A program made the position numbers and the translations under genes. A stretch of 9,719 nt of DNA. Origin: Candidatus Aenigmatarchaeota archaeon (lineage in GTDB: Archaea > EX4484-52 > B79-G9). Shown piece by piece: positions 6,271-9,719 of this stretch. The stretch lies in contig JAGLIP010000020.1 of assembly GCA_023142905.1 (NCBI GenBank), positions 1-9,719 of the forward strand, given 5' to 3'. Numbering within the stretch: the stretch's first letter is position 1; every line of letters starts with the position of its first letter. A model generated the notes under the pieces. That model did not search any database and was not told the origin of the DNA. It was given only the letters and a program-made list of their open reading frames with translations.

Positions 6271-7653
6271 TTATCTTTTGATCCTGTAAAATACGCCTTT
6301 TTTAGCGCCCTGTTTTTCTAGTATGTTCTTATCTGCCAAATCTTTCAAATCCAGCCTTGCTGTTTCAGATGACACAGTCGGAAAAAGTATTCTGTATTCC
6401 TTATTGGTTATTTTTTTATGCACTCTGACATATTCAACGATTCGTTTTTGTCTTTCATTAAGTTCTATTATTTTCTCCTGCTCAAATTTCTGTTTTGTGG
6501 AAAATAATGTAACTGTCATCGTATACTGATCAGCATTTATCCCGGGCATTTTCGGCCTAAGCGGATGCCTTTTATGCTCTTCTATTATTTTGTCCCAACC
6601 TTCGCCAAGTTCCTCAATGTATCCAATCTTGCTCAGAACTTTTGCAATTGTGGGATTTCTCGAAAACTGCTTTTTCGTTATGTTTTCGGGTGTGATCTCT
6701 TCTGCCAGGCCACCCGGATTATAGCATTCAATATGGTCATCAAACATTTTCACGATAACTTTAGTTCTTTGTTCAGAATAATTGCGATGACAAGCAGCAT
6801 TTATAATTATTTCACGTATAGAAAACAGAGGATATTCCGGAATATCTTCCCTTTCGACCCGGTAAGGATGCAATCTTGACATTACAGCTATGTGTTCTGT
6901 TATGTATTCACCACAACTGTCTATCTGCTTAAAAATGTTACCGCTAAACTCTTTATAATCAAGCCTTTCAATACCCTCTTGCTTTCCTTTGTATCTTGCC
7001 AAAGCAATGTAAGAATTCATAAAGAATTTCCCCGGATCTTTTCCAAACAACAACATTCCGGCATTAGTTGGTTTATTATCCTTGATACCGCCCAACGCCT
7101 CAAGCAATTCTTTATCGTTTCCGGTAATCTTTCTTTTAATCAAAGACTCATATCGCGGTATGAAGAATTCTTTAACAAAATTCCAATCAATGTCTTCCAA
7201 AACAGCTTTTTCACAAACCTGTTCATCCCAGTAAACCTTATTCCCTGATTCTTTTGCAAGATTTCTTATTTCCGAAGCCGAGAGCTTGTGGCTTGCTTTT
7301 CCAACCCTTTTGTATGCCTTTCCCTTGAAAAACACGGGCTTTTCATGGCTTTCCTTAACATCAACAATTATGATGTTTTTGTTTTCAATCGCAACAACAG
7401 AAATTTTCGGAAAAACATGATTGTCTGTACGGGTTTTGATGTAATTGGCCAAATCTTCAATTGTTTTTTTGCCGATTTGCACTCCGTTTATTTCTTTTTT
7501 GTCTGTAATGCCTACAAGAATCAGCCCGTTGTTTGTGTTTGAGAATGCCGAAACCTCTTCGCATATTTCATTTATTAAACCAAGAGATTCCTTGAATTCA
7601 ACGGTTTGCGTTTCTCCGGTTTCTATCATGTTTTGCCGTTCTTTTTTATCCAT
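6271..7653 (-). CDS. AlbA_2/Schlafen-like domain regulator with GHKL-like domain and C-terminal winged HTH
   Basis: This 460-residue cytoplasmic protein resembles the COG2865 group, described as predicted transcriptional regulators sharing a domain with Schlafen. The N-terminal AlbA_2 domain (about 10-130) has ETQTVEFKESLG and SAFSNTNNGLILVGITD. The middle region contains a histidine-kinase-like ATPase segment with an N-box EIIINAACHRNY (281-292), the G1-like ECYNPGGL (309-316) and a later EELGEGWDKI. A C-terminal winged helix (about 399-460) begins NERQKRIVEYV and ends KKGVFYRIKR. ATP binding is plausible; catalytic output is unknown. The ATG at 7653 was chosen because GGGAG stands 7 nt before it; an ATG at 7689 would add 12 residues lying wholly inside the upstream gene. 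It overlaps the stop of the HTH-nucleotidyltransferase by 8 nt, so the two are probably translationally coupled. It could be a transcription regulator or part of a stress or defence module. Confidence 0.85.
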   Translation of the reverse strand: MDKKERQNMIETGETQTVEFKESLGLINEICEEVSAFSNTNNGLILVGITDKKEINGVQIGKKTIEDLANYIKTRTDNHVFPKISVVAIENKNIIIVDVKESHEKPVFFKGKAYKRVGKASHKLSASEIRNLAKESGNKVYWDEQVCEKAVLEDIDWNFVKEFFIPRYESLIKRKITGNDKELLEALGGIKDNKPTNAGMLLFGKDPGKFFMNSYIALARYKGKQEGIERLDYKEFSGNIFKQIDSCGEYITEHIAVMSRLHPYRVEREDIPEYPLFSIREIIINAACHRNYSEQRTKVIVKMFDDHIECYNPGGLAEEITPENITKKQFSRNPTIAKVLSKIGYIEELGEGWDKIIEEHKRHPLRPKMPGINADQYTMTVTLFSTKQKFEQEKIIELNERQKRIVEYVRVHKKITNKEYRILFPTVSSETARLDLKDLADKNILEKQGAKKGVFYRIKR

Positions 7654-8233
7654 AGTATTTCTCCCAAAACAAGTTGACAATATCATCAAAGCCGGAGAAT
7701 ATTATGTGGTTTTTTAACACTTCAATTGCAAGCGCGTTGTCTTGTTTGAGCAACTTTTTGAATTCATTTGTTGTTGTGTTTTTTGTGTTTATCTCCAGAT
7801 TGTATGTGATTTCAAGTTCTGTTATTTTTTTAATGCTTGTTTTTTCAAAAAGGATCATGTCAATGTCGGAATCTTTTGTTTCTGTGCTTTTAGCGTATGA
7901 ACCGAATATTATGGCTTTTTTTGGGTTGAGCTGTTCTAAAATAAGATGTATTTTTGGGTGATTTTTTAGAAACTCGGATGTTTTTTCAATTTCGCTTTTT
8001 AAAACCGTATGTTTTGTAATTATGTTTTCCTTGTTTAAGAAAAAGTTTTTGTTTTTCCCTACATATTCTGTTTTAAGAATATTTTTCATTTCTAGCGCGT
8101 TTAAGTACCTGTGTGCTGTTTGTGGGCTTATTTTGGTTTTTCTTGCTATTTCTCTTAGATGCCATTTCGCCTTATAGTTTTCAAGGAATGCGCATATTAT
8201 TTTTTGTTCAATATTGTTTGTTTTTTGAGACAT
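7646..8233 (-). CDS. Winged-HTH protein with MNT-type nucleotidyltransferase domain
   Basis: This is a 195-residue cytoplasmic protein. A winged HTH spans about residues 8-62, with recognition region WHLREIARKTKISPQTAHRYL. It is followed by a minimal nucleotidyltransferase domain (about 100-180) with IIFGSYAKSTETKDSDIDM, where G111-S112 and D123/D125 form the metal and nucleotide site; E147 in NLEINT may be the third acidic ligand. Such domains transfer NMP or AMP to a protein or small molecule; some act as antitoxins by AMPylating a partner toxin. The ATG at 8233 lies 30 nt from the T of a TATAAA box, giving a leaderless mRNA, and an upstream extension to 8317 would cross that promoter. It is the first gene of an operon with the AlbA_2 regulator. 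No HEPN partner is adjacent, so the target is unknown; autoregulation through the HTH is a reasonable inference. Confidence 0.85.
   Translation of the reverse strand: MSQKTNNIEQKIICAFLENYKAKWHLREIARKTKISPQTAHRYLNALEMKNILKTEYVGKNKNFFLNKENIITKHTVLKSEIEKTSEFLKNHPKIHLILEQLNPKKAIIFGSYAKSTETKDSDIDMILFEKTSIKKITELEITYNLEINTKNTTTNEFKKLLKQDNALAIEVLKNHIIFSGFDDIVNLFWEKYYG
7661..7665 (-). promoter_or_regulatory. Shine-Dalgarno GGGAG for the AlbA_2 regulator
   Basis: GGGAG ends 7 nt before the ATG at 7653, inside the 3' end of the upstream nucleotidyltransferase gene. It fixes the start of the downstream cistron and fits re-initiation within one operon. Confidence 0.55.
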
Positions 8234-8255
8234 GTGTATCAAGTAACAAACAATC

Positions 8256-8263
8256 TTTTTATA
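8256..8263 (-). promoter_or_regulatory. TATA box for the nucleotidyltransferase/AlbA_2 operon, leaderless
   Basis: The minus-strand box TATAAAAA has its first T 30 nt before the ATG at 8233, so RNA should begin at or next to the start codon. It shows that the longer reading frame from 8317 is not the real protein. Confidence 0.55.
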
Positions 8264-8270
8264 CTTTTTG

Positions 8271-8342
8271 TTATGGGTAAAATTTCTCCAAAAATATTTT
8301 GGCAAAACGGAATGCACCCCACACGGTTTTTTTGGGTATCAT
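8271..8342 (-). other. Candidate 23-residue small ORF, speculative
   Basis: An ATG at 8342 opens a 23-codon frame ending in TAA at 8271, with residues including VWGAFRFAKIFLEKFYP, a basic and aromatic stretch. A TATA-like TATTTAAC at 8369-8376 lies about 34 nt before the ATG, near the spacing used by real genes here. The frame ends just upstream of the operon TATA box. No family is recognised and the length is easily reached by chance. Confidence 0.15.
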
Positions 8343-8387
8343 GCCTTTGTTTCTTCAGCAGGATATTCGTTAAATATTTTTGCGTTT

Positions 8388-8456
8388 TTATGTTTTTGGC
8401 GCTGAGGTATTTGAAAGACATGCACCTTTAGCCATTGTTTTTAGGTTGGATTGCAT
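8388..8456 (-). pseudogene. 5' stub of a second flippase gene
   Basis: The ATG at 8456 begins MQSNLKTMAKGA, identical for eight codons and similar for about 12 to the start of the intact flippase, then loses similarity and stops after 22 codons at 8388. The first 26 nt match the flippase exactly; beyond that only scattered matches such as GGTGCA for GGCGCA are seen. A weak CATAAAA box lies about 29 nt upstream. It is most simply the leftover 5' end of a duplicated or related flippase. An alternative is a repeat created by insertion of the regulatory operon. Confidence 0.5.
8431..8456 (-). repeat. 26-bp direct repeat, outer copy
   Basis: Exact, same-orientation copy of 6032-6057. The distance between copies is 2,399 nt and encloses the whole nucleotidyltransferase/AlbA_2 operon together with the flippase upstream region. 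Confidence 0.9.
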
Positions 8457-8500
8457 AAACGCATTAATTATTTGCTGTGTTTTATGGTTGTGTTGTATGT

Positions 8501-8510
8501 TTTATAAAAA
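8501..8510 (+). promoter_or_regulatory. TATA box for the UPF0104-like membrane protein
   Basis: TTTATAAAAA has the first T of TATAAA (8503) 38 nt before the ATG at 8541, predicting RNA start near 8532 and a leader of about 9 nt. The region from 8318 to 8540 otherwise holds only the flippase stub and the speculative small ORF. Confidence 0.45.
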
Positions 8511-8540
8511 AATGCGAACACAAATTCATAGTGTGTTCGA

Positions 8541-9497
8541 ATGTCAAATATATTAACTATTGCTTTTAAGAATGTGAAATTATGGCTGGGCATTGCAATT
8601 CTTGCAGTATTTTTGTGGAAGATAGATTTTGATTTTTCAATTATGCGCACAATCGACACCAATTATTTTTCAATTGCTGTTTTATTGCTTTTGGTAAATG
8701 TTTCTATTCGCGTGTTTCGGTGGGATAAGATTTCAAGAACAATGCTCAAAAAAACAGTATTTTTACAGAACTCAAAAATCTTTTTTTTGGGACAGGCGCT
8801 AAATGAACTTGCACCACAGGGAACCGGAGAAGTCACAAAAGCATATCTTTCTTACAAGTCTTATGGCCAGAAAGGGCGGTCTTTTTTAGCTCCGGTTCTT
8901 GAGAGAATGATAGATATATTTACGCTGTTGCTTGCAAGCTTTTTTGTTGTGTTTTTGTTGCCGGTGGATTTTTCGAAATATGGGGGGGTAATTCTTTTCG
9001 TTCTTTTCGCTTTTTTGTTTGCGTCTGTTTTTTTCATGAATCCGAAATATCTTGAGCGGATTGCAAGGTTTTTTATACGAAAAATTACAAAAAACAGAAA
9101 AGATATTGAGAAAAACACAATGAACTGGAGAGGGGTTAAAAAAAGAGATATTGTTGTTGTTTTTTTGATTACCTGTTTTTCATGGGTTGTTGAGGCAATT
9201 GCGCAATCCTATCTTTTGCAGTCTTTCGGTTATTCTGTGAGTTTCGTAACATTGCTTTCAATTATTGCATTTTCTGTTATTCTTGCAATCCCTACATTTC
9301 TTCCGGGGGGTATTGGGGCTCGGGAAATTACTTATTCGTATTTTTTGACTTTGGTCGGGGTTCCTGTTGTTGTCTCTGTTTCTGCTGCTGTGGTGTGGCG
9401 GGGGGTATATTGGCTGGCTCTTTTGGTTTTTGCGGGTGGGTCTTATTTTACATTTGACCGCAAAAAAGAAATATTGCCTGAACGGCTTACTGGCTGA
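8541..9497 (+). CDS. LPG-synthase-TM / UPF0104 family integral membrane protein (AglD-C-terminus-like)
   Basis: This 318-residue polytopic membrane protein has about seven or eight hydrophobic segments by eye. Family landmarks are LNELAPQGTGEVTKAYL (88-103), LERMIDIFTLL (120-130) and the C-terminal FLPGGIGARE (253-262). The family (lysylphosphatidylglycerol synthetase transmembrane region, also called flippase-like) includes bacterial MprF membrane halves and the C-terminal part of archaeal AglD. In archaea, members often accompany glycosyltransferases and are thought to handle lipid-linked sugars, although the exact activity of stand-alone proteins is unsettled. The ATG at 8541 places residue 1 just before the first membrane helix and follows a TATA box with a short leader. 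It is divergent from the flippase stub and convergent with a family 2 glycosyltransferase whose stop lies 22 nt away, consistent with a role in surface glycan assembly. Confidence 0.85.
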   Translation: MSNILTIAFKNVKLWLGIAILAVFLWKIDFDFSIMRTIDTNYFSIAVLLLLVNVSIRVFRWDKISRTMLKKTVFLQNSKIFFLGQALNELAPQGTGEVTKAYLSYKSYGQKGRSFLAPVLERMIDIFTLLLASFFVVFLLPVDFSKYGGVILFVLFAFLFASVFFMNPKYLERIARFFIRKITKNRKDIEKNTMNWRGVKKRDIVVVFLITCFSWVVEAIAQSYLLQSFGYSVSFVTLLSIIAFSVILAIPTFLPGGIGAREITYSYFLTLVGVPVVVSVSAAVVWRGVYWLALLVFAGGSYFTFDRKKEILPERLTG

Positions 9498-9519
9498 AAT
9501 TCTAAGAACTAAGAGAGAA

Positions 9520-9719
9520 TTATTTGCTTGTTTTTTTGAATGATTTTCCGACCAAAAATTCTTTTGCGAAGAACAACATAAATGCTTTTGCAAGAACTAG
9601 TGTTCCTGCGGTTTGTTTTCTAAATCCGCCTAATCGTTTTAATTCATGTGTGGGGATTTCTTTTATTTTCATCTTTAGTTTTGCAGCCCTTATAGTGGAT
9701 TGATATTCTATTTCATGTT
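9520..9719 (-). CDS. Family 2 glycosyltransferase (dolichol-phosphate sugar transferase-like), C-terminal part only
   Basis: The reading frame enters from the right edge and ends in TAA at 9520-9522; 65 residues are visible. They contain HEIEYQSTIRAAKLKMKIKE followed by IPTHELKRLGGFRKQTAGT, the characteristic end of GT2 enzymes related to dolichol- or undecaprenyl-phosphate sugar synthases, where the conserved acidic, arginine and IPT segments close the catalytic domain. A hydrophobic stretch follows (LVLAKAFMLFFAKEFLVG) and the protein ends SFKKTSK, so it lacks any long C-terminal membrane domain. The enzyme would transfer a sugar from a nucleotide donor to a lipid phosphate at the membrane. 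It is convergent with the UPF0104-like gene. The catalytic DxD lies outside the window, so activity and donor cannot be judged. Confidence 0.8.
   Translation of the reverse strand, partial: HEIEYQSTIRAAKLKMKIKEIPTHELKRLGGFRKQTAGTLVLAKAFMLFFAKEFLVGKSFKKTSK

Noticed and set aside
6892..7248. 118-codon open frame on the plus strand opposite the AlbA_2 regulator
   Set aside because: It has no recognisable domain, promoter or Shine-Dalgarno, and lies wholly antisense to a gene with clear motifs.
7654..7689. Longer N-terminus of the AlbA_2 regulator from the ATG at 7689
   Set aside because: The extra 12 residues lie entirely inside the upstream gene and have no Shine-Dalgarno, while the ATG at 7653 has GGGAG at good distance.
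8234..8317. N-terminal extension of the nucleotidyltransferase
   Set aside because: The TATA box at 8256-8263 lies within it and predicts RNA starting at the ATG at 8233.
9498..9521. AATTCT/AGAATT inverted repeat between the convergent genes as a terminator
   Set aside because: The stem is only 6 bp, AT-rich, with a 12-nt loop, no oligo-U after it and overlap with the GT2 stop codon; too weak to call.
8861..9593. Minus-strand open frames opposite the UPF0104-like gene
   Set aside because: Their residues are the low-complexity antisense of a membrane protein, and one overlaps the GT2 C-terminus in another frame.
1..9719. CRISPR arrays, tRNA or rRNA genes, transposases or integrases
   Set aside because: None was seen. 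The only repeats are the 26-bp pair, the 11-bp tandem units and short inverted repeats; no regularly spaced repeats or RNA cloverleaf signals were recognised by eye.

Overview
This window looks archaeal. It is strongly AT-rich, its genes are tightly packed, and several start codons sit at a nearly fixed distance (about 29-32 nt) from a TATA-like box, as expected for archaeal promoters that give leaderless or almost leaderless mRNAs. Where a leader or an upstream cistron exists, a Shine-Dalgarno of the archaeal type (GGTGA or GGAG) is present. Protein content (archaeal-style winged-HTH/nucleotidyltransferase, UPF0104/AglD-like membrane protein, family 2 glycosyltransferase, sugar-acid pathway) fits a DPANN or euryarchaeal genome. 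I cannot place it to phylum from sequence alone.

Left part (1-4450): a nonulosonic (pseudaminic-like) acid cluster read mostly leftward. It contains a PseB-type UDP-GlcNAc 4,6-dehydratase (3435-4450), a PseC-type PLP aminotransferase (1174-2319), a SAM methyltransferase (254-1021) and the N-terminus of a PseI-type synthase running off the left edge (1-185). A Gfo/Idh/MocA oxidoreductase (2414-3385) lies in the opposite direction, divergent from PseC and convergent with PseB. PseB makes the 4-keto-6-deoxy sugar, PseC aminates it and PseI condenses the later hexose with phosphoenolpyruvate. The acetyltransferase, UDP-sugar hydrolase and CMP-transferase steps are not in the window and may lie to the left. 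Each gene seems to have its own promoter, so this is a cluster of single-gene units rather than one operon.

Middle (4537-8456): a Wzx/MATE-like polysaccharide flippase (4537-6057), then a two-gene operon of a winged-HTH nucleotidyltransferase (7646-8233) and an AlbA_2/Schlafen-like, GHKL-like, winged-HTH regulator (6271-7653), overlapping by 8 nt. This operon lies between two exact 26-bp direct copies of the first codons of the flippase gene (6032-6057 and 8431-8456). The outer copy is a dead stub, so the regulatory module sits inside what may be a broken flippase duplication or an insertion.

Right part (8541-9719): an integral membrane protein of the LPG-synthase-TM/UPF0104 family (8541-9497), convergent with the C-terminus of a family 2 glycosyltransferase entering from the right edge (9520-9719). 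The whole window therefore reads as a cell-surface glycan locus interrupted by a small regulatory or defence-like operon.

The main oddities are the dehydratase gene, which has no usable in-frame start before its NAD-binding motif and looks frameshifted at an A7 run, and the 26-bp repeats bracketing the HTH-nucleotidyltransferase/AlbA_2 operon.
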